Assembly (NCBI GenBank): GCA_963791315.1
Contig: CAWBRQ010000007.1
Coordinates: forward strand, 744,001 to 808,000
DNA from: JACCZX01 sp963791315
GTDB lineage: Bacteria > Pseudomonadota > Gammaproteobacteria > Burkholderiales > Burkholderiaceae_F
Direction of reading: 5' to 3'
DNA: 64,000 bases
Shown: positions 37,825 to 47,609 of the stretch, one piece after another
Layout of the letters: the number at the start of each line of letters is the position of its first letter
How positions within the stretch are numbered: the stretch's first letter is position 1
The notes under the pieces: generated by a model
What the model saw: only the letters and a program-made list of their open reading frames with translations
The model's database searches: none
Told to the model about the DNA's origin: nothing
Position numbers and translations under genes: made by a program

Positions 37825-39716
37825 GCGTGGATCGCACTCCTGATTTGCTCCAGCGCGGTCGGATCTTCGATCGTTGTCAGATCGCCGGGGTCGCGGCCTT
37901 CGGCAAGCGCCTGGATGGATCGCCGTAATAGCTTGCCGGAACGCGTCTTCGGCAGCACGCCGACAAAGTGCACGCGCGATGGTCGCGCGACGGCGCCGAG
38001 TTGCGAGTCGACCACTTTCATCATCTCGCCTTCGTGCGCGAGCCTCTTTTCTTGGGTGTCTGCCTGCGTCGGGTCTTTCAGAATGACGAAAGCGAGCGCG
38101 ACTTGACCCTTCAGCGGGTCTGCAACACCGACTACCGCGACTTCGGCGACGTTCGGATGCGACGACAACGACTCCTCTATCTCTCGCGTGCCGAGGCGAT
38201 GTCCGGCGACGTTGATCACATCGTCGGTACGGCCAAGGATAAAAAAGTAACCGTCTTCGTCGCGAATCCCCCAGTCGAACGTCGAATAGACATGCTGATT
38301 CGGCACGCTGGTCCAGTAGGTGCGCACGAATCGTTGATCGTCGCGCCACACCGTCGTCATGCAGCCCGGCGGCAACGGACCTTCGATCGCTACCACGCCT
38401 TTCCGATGTGGCTGCGTGATCTCTTCGCCGGTTGTTTCGTCGAAAATCTTGACGGAGTAGCCGGCTGCCGGAACGCCAGGGGATCCGAACTTCGACGGCA
38501 ACGCTTCGACATTGCGCGAAATTCCGAGAATTGGCCACCCCGTTTCGGTTTGCCAGTAATTGTCGATAACGGGTTTGCCCACGCCGTCCGCGATCCAGCG
38601 CGCAGTTGTCTCGTCGAGTGGTTCCCCGGCCAGAAACAGCAAACGCAGGCTCGACAGGTCGTATTTCTTCAGCAGCGCGGGATCCTGTTTCTTCAGCACG
38701 CGGATCGCGGTCGGTGACGAGAACATCACGTCGACCTTGTACTTCTCGACGATGCTCCACCAGATGCCGCCGTCCGGGCGGATTGGCAGACCTTCGTACA
38801 TGACCGTGGCCATGCCGTTGAGCAGCGGCCCGTAGACGATGTACGAGTGGCCGACGACCCATCCGATGTCGCTGGTCGAAAAGTAGGTCTCGCCCGGCTG
38901 GCTGCAGAAAATGTCGCGCATCGACGCAGCAAGCGCGACCGCGTACCCGCCGGTATCGCGCTGCACGCCCTTGGGCTTGCCGGTCGTGCCAGAGGTGTAC
39001 AGGATGTAGCTCGGCTCGGACGACTCGAGCCACTCACACGGCACTTCGTCGTTCATGTGCTCCGCCCGCAAGGTCGCGTAGTCGACGTCACGTCCCGGCA
39101 CACGCTTCATGTCGGCGAGCTTGCGATTGACCATTAGGACTTTCGGCGGCTGATGCTTGGCCAGTTCGATCGCCTCGTCGAGCAAGTGCTTGTACGGAAT
39201 GGGCTTGCCCGCGCGCGATCCGGCATCGGCCGAAATGATCAGCGTCGGCTGCGCATCGTCGATACGAGTGGCCAGGCTGACCGACGCAAAACCGCCAAAC
39301 ACGACCGAATGAATCGCACCGATGCGCGCGCACGCCAACATCGCGAACGCTGCTTCGGGAATCATCGGCAGATAGATCAAAACGCGATCGCCGCGCGCGA
39401 CGCCGAGCGACTTCAGAATTGCCGCCATGCGATTGACTTCGCGATACAGCTGGCGGTACGTATAGGTTTTCTCGTCGCCCGTTTCAGTAGAGACGTAAAT
39501 CAGCGCGGCTTGATCGCCGCGTGTTGTCAAATGGCGATCGACCGCGTTATGGCAGAGGTTGGTGGTGCCACCGACAAACCACTTTGCAAACGGCGGCTTC
39601 GAGTAGTCGAGCACCTGCGAAAACGGCTGACGCCAATCGATCAGGCGTGCCTTCTCGGACCAGAAACCGGCAGGATCACGTAGTGACCTTGCGTGGTACT
39701 CCTTGTACGTCGTCAT
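37821..39716 (-). CDS. prpE: Propionyl-CoA synthetase
   Basis: 631 residues, complete. ACAS N-terminal domain (KEYHARSLRDPAGFWSEKAR), P-loop YTSGTTGKPKGVQRDTGG, YFSTSDIGWVVGHSYIVYGP, DNYWQTETGWPILGI, GRTDDVINVAGHRLGTREIE and the catalytic GVLPKTSRSGKLLRR-type end (PKTRSGKLLRRSIQA). The GWP in place of the GGH of Acs fits the PrpE group with a wider acyl pocket. No methylcitrate-cycle genes are nearby. Its 5' end overlaps the upstream regulator gene by 41 bases and its stop overlaps the DUF218 start, so three genes form a coupled unit. Confidence 0.9.
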   Translation of the reverse strand: MTTYKEYHARSLRDPAGFWSEKARLIDWRQPFSQVLDYSKPPFAKWFVGGTTNLCHNAVDRHLTTRGDQAALIYVSTETGDEKTYTYRQLYREVNRMAAILKSLGVARGDRVLIYLPMIPEAAFAMLACARIGAIHSVVFGGFASVSLATRIDDAQPTLIISADAGSRAGKPIPYKHLLDEAIELAKHQPPKVLMVNRKLADMKRVPGRDVDYATLRAEHMNDEVPCEWLESSEPSYILYTSGTTGKPKGVQRDTGGYAVALAASMRDIFCSQPGETYFSTSDIGWVVGHSYIVYGPLLNGMATVMYEGLPIRPDGGIWWSIVEKYKVDVMFSSPTAIRVLKKQDPALLKKYDLSSLRLLFLAGEPLDETTARWIADGVGKPVIDNYWQTETGWPILGISRNVEALPSKFGSPGVPAAGYSVKIFDETTGEEITQPHRKGVVAIEGPLPPGCMTTVWRDDQRFVRTYWTSVPNQHVYSTFDWGIRDEDGYFFILGRTDDVINVAGHRLGTREIEESLSSHPNVAEVAVVGVADPLKGQVALAFVILKDPTQADTQEKRLAHEGEMMKVVDSQLGAVARPSRVHFVGVLPKTRSGKLLRRSIQALAEGRDPGDLTTIEDPTALEQIRSAIHA

Positions 39717-40887
39717 GTAATCCTCCGTCAGCCGGCTGCTGCAACTCCTTTTGTTGTCGCACCAGCTTCAGGAGCGGTGCCACTTGCTCCAGCAATCTTG
39801 GCAGATGAGGCACCACTTCGGCAGCGCGCCCGGCGCGAATCAGCGCCAGCGCGAGATTAATGTCCATCGAGCCGTCTTCGGTCTTCGGGTCCATCGAGCC
39901 CGGCGCCGCACCGTCGGACGTACCAAGAATGATGCGGCGTGAACGATTCGTCTGCGCCTGCGCGGCGCGCTTCTGCGCCAACGTGCGGAGCTCCTCCGCG
40001 CTGCGCCGCAGTTCCTCTGACAAGGTAGACAGGCCAATGCAAGTCCAGACTTCAACGCCGGGTCCGGCCGCCTCGATGTTCTCCAGCACCTTGCGCAGCC
40101 GCGCGGCAAACCGAAGGACGCCCGACAATCCGCTTGAAGGCGTCGCGACGCAGAATTCCATGCGATCGGTGCGCGTGCCCAGGTCTTCCAAGCGAATTGA
40201 CGCTGCCAGGGCGCGCCCGACCAGCTTGATGCGCTGATCGGTTTCGCCTTCCCACTGTTCGTTCTGCGGCATCGACAACTCGACGCGAATGCAGATCAGC
40301 GCCACGTCCGACAAATTGCGACGCGCAAACGAAATCAGCTTCTCAACCTGCTTGTCGAAAAACGGCTGGTTCAGCAGCTCGGTATCGGAATCGACAGTGC
40401 GCGAGGATTCGAGCGATGCCTGGCTTTCAGCCAGCATCTCGCGCGTGGTCGAAAGGCGCACCAGCACTTCCATGCGCGCCAGCAGCTCGGCTGCGCCGAC
40501 GCCTTTTTGAATGAAATCGGTGGCGCCCAGCGATGCGGCGCGCTCGCGCTCTCCGGCCTCGTCCTCGCCGGAGATGATCACCATCGGCAGCTCGCGGATC
40601 CGCTGAACTTTGGAGGAGCGCACCCGGTTCAACAGCTCGAAGCCGTCGACCTTCGGCATTGTCAGGTCGCTGATGACGACGCGAACCGATGAATCAAGCA
40701 GGATTGCCTGCCACGCGGCCTCGCCGTCGGTCACCTCACGCAGCTCAAAGCGGTCGCGCAGGTGCTGACTGATCGATGCCCGCACGATGCGCGAGTCATC
40801 GCAGATCAACACGCGAGGCTTGGGGGCGCCGGCCGCAGGGGCGGGCGTGACGACTTTGGCCGGTTCCTTCTTTGCTAGGGTCGTCAA
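39676..40887 (-). CDS. Response regulator with degenerate GGDEF domain
   Basis: 403 residues. The receiver domain (residues about 25–145) has RVLICDDSRIVRASISQHLR, phospho-Asp in VVISDLTMPKVDGFELL, VIISGEDE and the Lys of DFIQKGVGAAEL. The next domain follows GGDEF layout (DSDTELLNQPFFDKQVEKLI) but the active loop that should read GGDEF is DRMEF within RTDRMEFCVATPSSG, so cyclase activity is unlikely. A C-terminal tail of about 80 residues ends in a Leu-rich helix (VVPHLPRLLEQVAPLLKLVR). It overlaps prpE, possibly linking its output to that operon. No partner kinase is adjacent. Confidence 0.85.
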   Translation of the reverse strand: MTTLAKKEPAKVVTPAPAAGAPKPRVLICDDSRIVRASISQHLRDRFELREVTDGEAAWQAILLDSSVRVVISDLTMPKVDGFELLNRVRSSKVQRIRELPMVIISGEDEAGERERAASLGATDFIQKGVGAAELLARMEVLVRLSTTREMLAESQASLESSRTVDSDTELLNQPFFDKQVEKLISFARRNLSDVALICIRVELSMPQNEQWEGETDQRIKLVGRALAASIRLEDLGTRTDRMEFCVATPSSGLSGVLRFAARLRKVLENIEAAGPGVEVWTCIGLSTLSEELRRSAEELRTLAQKRAAQAQTNRSRRIILGTSDGAAPGSMDPKTEDGSMDINLALALIRAGRAAEVVPHLPRLLEQVAPLLKLVRQQKELQQPADGGLHDDVQGVPRKVTT

Positions 40888-41030
40888 CGGGGTTCTCGAT
40901 TGGGCTCACCGCCGCAGGGCGCGGCGAGCTCGGAATTTAACCGAAATGATCGCGAATTGATCGGTAAAAGCCGTCGAGTTCCTTAGCTTTTCGCTCTCTC
41001 TTCTCGCCCTTTCACGCTATACGCCCGGGT

Positions 41031-41862
41031 TCAAACGTGGCTGCCGGCGCTGGCCAGCGTACGAAGCTCGTCGTCGCTGAGTTGAGGGCCGTCGAGCGTG
41101 ACGCGCTTTTCCTGCGTTTCGGACGTGCGAAACCGCGCGATCACCGGCTTCAACTCAGGCTTGACATGCGTGTCGTTGTAGCCGTTGAACAAGTGGCCAA
41201 GCAGGCCGCGCTTCAGGTCACTGGTGTTCAAAACCCAGTCGGCGATCGGGAATGTGAGGTTCATGTTGCACGTGCATCATGATCCCCATGTTGTGATGTG
41301 CGGTGTGATGACGCCGGATCGTGTTGATCAACGGAAAATTGCGAACGAACCAGTTGTCGCGCACGTGACAACAAAAGTGGAACGTCTCGTACACCATGTA
41401 GTGCCCGATCATGCCGATGAACACGATGTAGCCTGCGTTCGGATTGATCAGCACGCTCGCGATCCAGCCAAACAGGAGCCCGAACACCACAAGAACGATC
41501 AGCACGCGCCACGGAAAGAACACGATGCGGAATTCACGGATGGAGTCAATCGTTGCGTCATTGTCGGTGAAGTACTGATGATGCTGACGGGTATGGCGGT
41601 CGTAGATCGCGCGTAAAGCGAAAACGTCGATCAGCCGGTGCATCACGAATTTGTGCATGCCCCATTCGACGAAGTTGCCGCCGATCAGAACGGGAATCAG
41701 CAGCAGCCATTCCCAGCGCGCGTTCTGCAACTGGCTTGCGCAGTACCAGACGCCAGCGATTCCAGCTCCGTACATCACACCGATATGCACGAGTCCGCTG
41801 TAGTAGCGGCTGATGGCCGCTCGATATTGCTCGCGAAACCTGCGCTGCCGGTCGGTCATCAT
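41031..41862 (-). CDS. Fatty acid hydroxylase/sterol desaturase-family protein, one frameshift
   Basis: About 277 residues when restored. Membrane diiron oxygenase with His clusters: GMHKFVMHRLIDV, DRHTRQHHQYF and RRHHTAHHN, between hydrophobic helices (EWLLLIPVLIGGNFVEW, VLIVLVVFGLLFGWIASVLI). The frame changes near 41262. The second part, NLTFPIADWVLNTSDLKRGL, is typical of the family's conserved NxxxPxxDWxxGT-type end, here with NTSD. A cytoplasmic tail ends QLSDDELRTLASAGSHV. Substrate unknown. The 143 bp between this gene and the upstream regulator hold no gene. Confidence 0.83.
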
Positions 41863-41937
41863 AAAAACCTCGTTGCTGCCTACTTTGATGGCTGATATAT
41901 TAGTTGTCGATCACTGATGATGTCAATCGGAGGGAGC

Positions 41938-42843
41938 GTGGCTGAAGCTGCTGCAACTACTAACAAGACGCTTGTTCCGGCTCCCGCGCGCAAAAAGCGC
42001 ACGCTGCAGGAAATCCGCGACTCGAAGACCTCCGGCGAGAAGATGGTCTACATGTCGGTGCCCGATTACACGTCGGCCAAGTGGGCTGAGATGGCGGGCG
42101 TCGACGTAGCGGTGCTGGGCGATAGCCTGGCGATGATCGCGCACGGACATTCGAGCACGATCCCCGCGACGATGGACATGATGGTGCTGCATGCTCAAGC
42201 GGTGCGGCGCGGCGCGCCGAACACGTTTGTGCTGGGGTGCATGCCATATCAGAGCTACAACACGATTGATAGAGCGCTGACCAACGCCACGCGGTTCATG
42301 CAGGACGGTGCATGCGACGCCGTTAAGCCGCAGGGCGGCAAATCGCAAGCCACATTTTGAAGGCGATGGTCGACGCCGGAATTCCGACCGCGTCGCACAT
42401 CGGCATGACACCGCACACGGTCGCGATGTTCGGCGGCTTCAAGATCCAGGGCAAGACGGCCGACGACCGCGATGAAAATTCTCGAGGACGCGTTCGCGAT
42501 CCAGGACGCCGGCTGCTTCATGCTCGAGTTCGAAGCGGTGCCCGCCAAGATCGCCGCGGTGATTTCGAAGCAGCTCGATATTCCGACGATCGGTATCGGC
42601 GCCGGCGTGGGAACCGACGGGCAGATCCTGCTTTGCTACGACCTGCTCGGCGTGTTCACTGACTTCAAGCCAAAGTTTACGAAGCGCTATTCGAATCTGA
42701 CCGAAGTTGCAATCAAGGGAATCTCGCAATACATCTCAGAAGTGAAAGCGGGCACATTCCCTGACGACGACCATAGCTACGGCGTCGACGAGAAGGAGTA
42801 CGACAAGTTCGTTTCGATGGTCGAGAAGCGTAAGCATCAATGA
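41938..42843 (+). CDS. Divergent PanB-family (ketopantoate hydroxymethyltransferase-like) enzyme, two frameshifts
   Basis: About 301 residues. GTG 41938 has CGGAGG five bases upstream; ATG 41917 lacks one. Family marks: EKMVYMSVPDYTSAKWAEMA, AVLGDSLAMIAHGHSSTIPA, MPYQSYNTIDRALTNATRFM, HIGMTPHTVAMFGGFKIQGK, MLEFEAVPAKIAAVI and IPTIGIGAGVGTDGQILLCY. Shifts near 42345 (a C missing in a CCC run) and 42465. The catalytic Lys, His and Glu positions are kept. Aligned with E. coli PanB, the metal ligand Asp84 is Cys (LGCMPYQSY) and Glu114 is Gln (VKPQGG). Together with its catabolic-transport context this suggests a different substrate from pantothenate synthesis. The 3' ATGA couples it to the GntR gene. 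Confidence 0.8.
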
Positions 42844-43521
42844 AGCGCGCGACTCCGATCGAAGTTGCGCCGATGACGCCGACGCAAAGCCTGACCGATC
42901 GCGCCTACGCCGAGCTCGAAGAGATGATCGTGACGTTGAAGCTCGCTCCCGGCGCGGCGGTATCCGAAGCCGAACTGTCGAGCCACCTCGGTATCGGCCG
43001 CACGCCGATCCGCGAAGCGTTGCAGCGGCTGGCGCGCGAGCGGCTGGTCGTGATCCTGCCCAGGCGCGGCGTGATGGTGTCGGAGATCAACGTCGGCCGC
43101 CAGCTTCGGCTCCACGAAGCGCGTCGCGAGATCGAGCGCCTGATCGCGCGCACGCGCCGCGCGGCGCGCAACCGACGAACAGCGCACGCGCTTTCGCGAG
43201 CTCGCGCGCGACTTCGAAAAATCGGCACGCGCTAACGACGACGTGACGTTCATGCGGACCGATCGCGAGTTCAATCTGCTGTGTTCGAGTGCGGCGCATA
43301 ACGAGTTCGCAGCCGGCGCGATGAGCTTGATGCACGGCTTGTCGCGGCGCTTCTGGTACATCCACTACAAGCAGGCTGCCGACATGCCGCTCACCGCCAA
43401 GCTGCATGCCGACATTGCGCGCGCGATCGCGGACAAGGATGAGGAGCGCGCGGCAAAGGCGAGCGACCGTCTACTCGACGTGATCGAAAAGTTCACGCGC
43501 GACACGGTGAGTCCGGAATGA
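42840..43521 (+). CDS. GntR-family (FCD-type) transcriptional regulator, one frameshift
   Basis: About 227 residues when restored. N-terminal winged helix: SLTDRAYAELEEMIVTLKLA, PGAAVSEAELSSHLGIGRTP and IREALQRLARERLVVILPRR. A frame change near 43165 in a GC-rich repeat leads to the all-helical ligand domain (ATDEQRTRFRELARDFEKSA, FMRTDREFNLLCSSAAHNEF, KLHADIARAIADKDEERAAK). FadR/FCD subgroup, usually a metabolite-responsive repressor of its own operon. Its ATG overlaps the PanB-like stop. It probably controls the 41.9–51.0 kb operon. Confidence 0.87.
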
Positions 43522-43552
43522 GCGTCGTGGGGACGCCGGGATTTGACGTCGG

Positions 43553-44917
43553 ATGACCGCGATAGACCGGCGCAAGGGCCTGAAGATCGCTACCGATGTC
43601 TTGGTGGCGGGCGGTGGCGCCGCCGGCGTCGCAGCCGCAGTCACCGCCGCACGACAGGGTTTGAAAGTCGTATTGGTTGAGCGCTACGGTTTCTGCGGCG
43701 GGGGCGCGGTGGCCGGCATGTCGGGCACTGTGTGCGGTTTATACGAAGCGTCTGAGCGTGCAGAGTCACCGCCACGTCAGGTCGTGTTTGGTTTCGCTGA
43801 TGAGTTCGTCCGCTTGCTTGCATCCCGGGGCGGACTCACACCACCGATGCGCTATGGCAAGACCTGGACGCGCGTACACGATCCACTGATGTGGCGCGAG
43901 GCAGCCGATCATCTGCTGCGGGAGGCAGGCGTCAGCGTCCTGTTCCACACCGTCGTGACCGGCGCACTCCTTGATGACGATCGCATTACGGGTGCGATGG
44001 CGTGGTCCAAGGAAGGGCCCGTTGAACTGCGCGCGAAGCTCACGATCGACGCGAGCGGCGACGCAGACTTGGTCGCGATGGCGGGGTTTGAGTCGTTCAT
44101 CGGCGATGGTAAGGATGGAATGAGCGGGCAAGTGCAGAACCCGACCATGATCTTCCGCCTCGGCGGAGTGGACACGGCACGTTTTATCGCGACCTATGGT
44201 GAGGACACGATTTTGCCGGAGCAGGTATCCGAGCTTCTTCGCCGTCATCACGGTCACGGTTACTTTCTGCCGCGGTCAAAGATATGGCTGTTTCCGACGA
44301 CTCGACCAAACGAGTTGCTGTGTAACTGCACGCGCGTTGTCGGCCCCGACGGACGCGAGTTGAACACCCTGAATGCGCGCGACTTCACTGATGCAGAATT
44401 CGAAGGGCGCTTGCAGGTGCGCGAGTACGCGCGCTTCTTTCGCGAGTATCTGGCAGGCTGCGAGCAGTCTTTCGTAGTCGATACCGGCACTCAGGTCGGC
44501 GTGCGTCAGACGCGCCAGGCTCGCGGCGTCGTCACACTGGCCAACGCCGACATTCTCGCGGGGCGCAAGTTCGCCGACGGTATCGCGCGCTCGCCCTGGC
44601 CGATCGAGTTGCACGCCGGCGCGAAGCCACGTGTGGAATGGTTGCTCGAAGATTGCTACGAAATACCCTTTGGGTGTTTTGTTCCCATTCGCGGCGATGG
44701 TCTGCTTACGGCCGGGCGTTGCCTCTCGGCGCAACACGAAGCGGTGGCGTCGGCCCGCGTGACAGCTCAATGTTTCTCATATGGCCAGGCTGTGGGGCAC
44801 GCCGCTGCGATGTGCATTGAGTCGGGGATCGAACCACGCGCGCTTCCCGGTCAAGCCGTACGCGAAGTGCTAAATCGAAACGGTGCCCGCCTCGACGCCG
44901 AAGCTGCTGTTGTCTGA
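43553..44917 (+). CDS. FAD-dependent oxidoreductase
   Basis: 454 residues, complete. The N-terminal dinucleotide fold has DVLVAGGGAAGVAAAVTAAR and VVLVERYGFCGGGAVAGMSG (FAD_oxidored family). A C-terminal FAD contact is DGLLTAGRCLSAQHEAVASA. A Cys-rich stretch ELLCNCTRVVGPDG lies in the middle. No signal peptide, so cytoplasmic. Members oxidise small organic acids or amines, but the substrate here is not known. It starts 31 bp after the GntR gene and precedes a cupin gene by 11 bp. Confidence 0.85.
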   Translation: MTAIDRRKGLKIATDVLVAGGGAAGVAAAVTAARQGLKVVLVERYGFCGGGAVAGMSGTVCGLYEASERAESPPRQVVFGFADEFVRLLASRGGLTPPMRYGKTWTRVHDPLMWREAADHLLREAGVSVLFHTVVTGALLDDDRITGAMAWSKEGPVELRAKLTIDASGDADLVAMAGFESFIGDGKDGMSGQVQNPTMIFRLGGVDTARFIATYGEDTILPEQVSELLRRHHGHGYFLPRSKIWLFPTTRPNELLCNCTRVVGPDGRELNTLNARDFTDAEFEGRLQVREYARFFREYLAGCEQSFVVDTGTQVGVRQTRQARGVVTLANADILAGRKFADGIARSPWPIELHAGAKPRVEWLLEDCYEIPFGCFVPIRGDGLLTAGRCLSAQHEAVASARVTAQCFSYGQAVGHAAAMCIESGIEPRALPGQAVREVLNRNGARLDAEAAVV

Positions 44918-44928
44918 GAGGAAATGCG

Positions 44929-45399
44929 ATGACTCCTGAACAAGTTGTGGTTGAGCGGAAAGATCAAACGAAAAGCGGCGAGCCTAAGCACCGCCCGGCC
45001 GAGTATGTGCATCGCGACGATCGCGAATGGGAAACCATTCGCTGGCCAGGGCAAACCGGCAAGATGCTTTTTCACCCGCGTCCGGAGCGGCCGACGGAGC
45101 CGAATGCGGGCATCGTTCGCTACGAAGCCGGCGGCCATCACCCGCTGCACCATCACGAGTTTGCGCAGGTCTGGTACATACTCTCAGGCGAATTCCGGAT
45201 TGGCGGCAAGCTGTACGGTCCAGGAACGATGGTTTTCCATCCGGACCCTCATTACGAGGACGAGCTCTTCTACCGAAACCGGCGGTGAAATGTTGTTCGT
45301 TCAGTATCCAGGCCCGACGACCGGCGGGCGACCGATCTACAGGGCCGGTTCAACATGGTCGAGCGCAAGGCGATAGACGCGGAGCGAACCGACATCTAA
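44929..45399 (+). CDS. Cupin-domain protein, two frameshifts
   Basis: About 156 residues when restored. The cupin core is clear: IVRYEAGGHHPLHHHEFAQV and WYILSGEFRIGGKLYGPGTM, then VFHPDPHYEDEL. His residues of the first motif would bind a metal. Shifts near 45272 and 45345 restore TETGGEMLFVQYPGPTTGGR and FNMVERKAIDAERTDI. Could be an isomerase, dioxygenase or sensor-like accessory enzyme. A GAGAGGAAA box precedes ATG 44929. It lies between the FAD enzyme and the transporter genes. Confidence 0.82.
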
Positions 45400-45439
45400 A
45401 CGTTCGCACAGCTTTCACTACAACAACAGGAGACAGGTC

Positions 45440-46720
45440 ATGCAGAACAGACGCAGAACGCTACTGAAGGCCATCGGCGGCGCCGGCGCAACCGTCGCGG
45501 CGCAGCCGTATCTGAGCTTTCCGGCTATTGCGCAAAACACACCGTTGCGAGTGGGCATCATCGCGCCGAAATCGGGCATCGTTGGCACTATCGGTGAATG
45601 CGGGCTGCGCGGTACCCAGTTCGCGGTCGAGCGCATCAACGCATCGGGCGGAATTGCCGGCCGCAAGGTCGAGCTGATTGTCGAGGAAGAAACCAATCCG
45701 AAGGATTCGATCGAGCGCCTGCGCAAGCTTGTGCTGCAGGACAAGGTTGATTGCGTGCAGGGCATCGTCTCATCCGGTGTGAGCCTCGCGATGGGTGCGG
45801 TCGCCGAGGAAATGAAGGCGTTGTTGATTTTCTGGGACGGAACGACGCAGGATGGTGTCAAGGAAACGATGCCCAATCCGCGGTACGTTTTCCGCAGCAC
45901 CGATAACGAATGCGAGGCGGTGATGGCCTCGCTGCTGGCGATCAAGTACTGGAAGGGCCAATTTACGACGGTCGCCGGAATCAACCCCGACTATTCGTAC
46001 GGCCGTAACAACATGGCGGCGTTTCAGGCGCTGCTGAAAAAATTCAAAGTCGATGCCAAGATTGTCGCGGAGCAGTGGCCGAAAGTCGGAACGCTCGACC
46101 TGACGACGCATGTCGCCGCGTTGAAAGCGGCAAAGCCCGATCTCGTGTTTTCGTCACTGCTGTTCGCTGACCTGCCGATTTTCATGCGTACGGCGCATGG
46201 TGCAGGTTTGATGGACGGAAAGACCAAGTTCGTGTTCCCGGGCGCGGGTTTCCAACATACATTGCTGAAAAAGGAGTTCACGCCGGAAGGCATGATCTTT
46301 GGCCACAACACGCTGTATTTCGCGAGTGCCGATGCGAGTCCGCTGCAAAGACTGTTCGTCAAAGAGTACGAGGAAAGGTATAAGGATTTTCCGCATTGGG
46401 AGGCTGACCGCGCGTATTTCGCAATGCATGTCTACAAGGCCGGCGTTGAGGCGGCACAGAAAGCCAAGAACGCCTGGCCCAGCAAGGAAGACGTCATTAG
46501 CGCCATGGAAGGTGTGAAGATCGAGTCCCTGGGTGGGCCGGGCCATATGCGCAAGGACCATATTGCCGAGCAGACTTTTTACCAAGGTCTGACGACGCAC
46601 AAGAATCGCTACGACTTTGCAACACTGGGCCAGGTGGATCGCATGTACTCCGACCAGTTGCAGAAGCCCCCTGGCGCAGATTTCTGGAAGTGGATCGAAA
46701 CAGCGCAGATAAAACTCTGA
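45440..46720 (+). CDS. ABC transporter substrate-binding protein, LivK/amino-acid type
   Basis: 426 residues. A twin-arginine-type leader (NRRRTLLKAIGGAGATVAAQ) ends near FPAIAQ. The Peripla_BP_6 domain reads LRVGIIAPKSGIVGTIGECG, RGTQFAVERINASGGIAGRK, EEETNPKDSIERLRKLVLQD, YVFRSTDNECEAVMASLLA and PDLVFSSLLFADLPIFMRTA. Typical of branched-chain amino acid, amide, urea or aromatic acid importers. The ligand cannot be read from sequence. An AGGAG box lies about 11 bases before ATG 45440. First of five transporter genes. Confidence 0.93.
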   Translation: MQNRRRTLLKAIGGAGATVAAQPYLSFPAIAQNTPLRVGIIAPKSGIVGTIGECGLRGTQFAVERINASGGIAGRKVELIVEEETNPKDSIERLRKLVLQDKVDCVQGIVSSGVSLAMGAVAEEMKALLIFWDGTTQDGVKETMPNPRYVFRSTDNECEAVMASLLAIKYWKGQFTTVAGINPDYSYGRNNMAAFQALLKKFKVDAKIVAEQWPKVGTLDLTTHVAALKAAKPDLVFSSLLFADLPIFMRTAHGAGLMDGKTKFVFPGAGFQHTLLKKEFTPEGMIFGHNTLYFASADASPLQRLFVKEYEERYKDFPHWEADRAYFAMHVYKAGVEAAQKAKNAWPSKEDVISAMEGVKIESLGGPGHMRKDHIAEQTFYQGLTTHKNRYDFATLGQVDRMYSDQLQKPPGADFWKWIETAQIKL

Positions 46721-46727
46721 GCGAGCT

Positions 46728-47609
46728 TTGACCTCGTTCTTTGACATCCTGCTCGGCGGCGTCTTTCACGCCGCCGTTCTTTTTCTGGTCGCCGCCGGAC
46801 TGCAGCTCGTCTTCGGCGTGCAGAAGATCGTCAACCTTGCGTGCGGATCGTTCTACGCACTCGGCGCGTACTTCGGCATCACCAGCGTCAACTGGGCGTT
46901 GGCGGCAGGACTACCGCCATGGACATTCCTGCCAGTGCTGATCGTGTCGGGCATCGTGCTCGGTGCGATCGGGCCGGCGATCGAGGCGCTGTTGCGGACG
47001 ATCTATGCGCGCGACGAAGCGTTCCAGTTGCTGCTGACGTTCGCGCTGGTGCTGATGTTTCAGGACGTGCTGCGATTTTTCTGGGGGCCGAATCCCCAGC
47101 AGCTCGGCAACCTACTGACCGAATACGGCCGCCTGTCGATCGGTGCGCTTTCGGTGTCGACCTACAACCTGCTGGTGATCGCCGCGAGCATTTTGATCGC
47201 GGTGGGCATTGGCGCATTTCTGCAGCGCACGCGCTTCGGCCGCATCCTGCGTGCCACGGCCGAGAACCGTGAAATGAGCCAGGCCCTCGGTGTCAATGTG
47301 CGCTGGATGTACACGAGTGTCTTCACGCTAGGTACGGTACTCGGCACAGTCGGCGGCGCGCTCGTTGTCCCGACGGCGGCAGCATCGCTCGACATGCCGG
47401 TTGAACTCGTAGTCGAAGCGTTCGCGGTTGTTGTTATCGGCGGCCTCGGGAGTATGCGTGGGGCGCTGATCGGCGCTCTGATCGTCGGGCTGATGCGCGC
47501 CGCAGCGATCACCTTTTACGCCGAGCTCGAGATTCTGGCGATTTATCTGGTGGTGATCGTGGTGCTGATCGCGCGCCCCGCAGGCTTGTTTGGAAAACCG
47601 ATCGAATGA
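46728..47609 (+). CDS. ABC transporter permease, LivH type
   Basis: 293 residues, about eight membrane helices. TTG 46728 is used because no ATG or GTG lies near the start of the conserved text (TSFFDILLGGVFHAAVLFLV). Family marks: LQLVFGVQKIVNLACGSFYA, RILRATAENREMSQALGVNV (cytoplasmic coupling loop) and AVVVIGGLGSMRGALIGALI. Ends with a 4-base ATGA overlap with the LivM-type gene. Starts 7 bp after the binding-protein stop. Confidence 0.92.
   Translation: MTSFFDILLGGVFHAAVLFLVAAGLQLVFGVQKIVNLACGSFYALGAYFGITSVNWALAAGLPPWTFLPVLIVSGIVLGAIGPAIEALLRTIYARDEAFQLLLTFALVLMFQDVLRFFWGPNPQQLGNLLTEYGRLSIGALSVSTYNLLVIAASILIAVGIGAFLQRTRFGRILRATAENREMSQALGVNVRWMYTSVFTLGTVLGTVGGALVVPTAAASLDMPVELVVEAFAVVVIGGLGSMRGALIGALIVGLMRAAAITFYAELEILAIYLVVIVVLIARPAGLFGKPIE

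Noticed and set aside
37825..39033. Minus-strand frame upstream of the YdcF-like gene, overlapping prpE
   Set aside because: Out-of-frame translation of prpE; the YdcF-like protein begins at GTG 37824 with a normal GTGA overlap.
41881..41937. GntR operator upstream of the PanB-like gene
   Set aside because: The AT-rich GATATATTAG…TTGTCGATCA stretch is suggestive, but I could not find a clean dyad symmetry.
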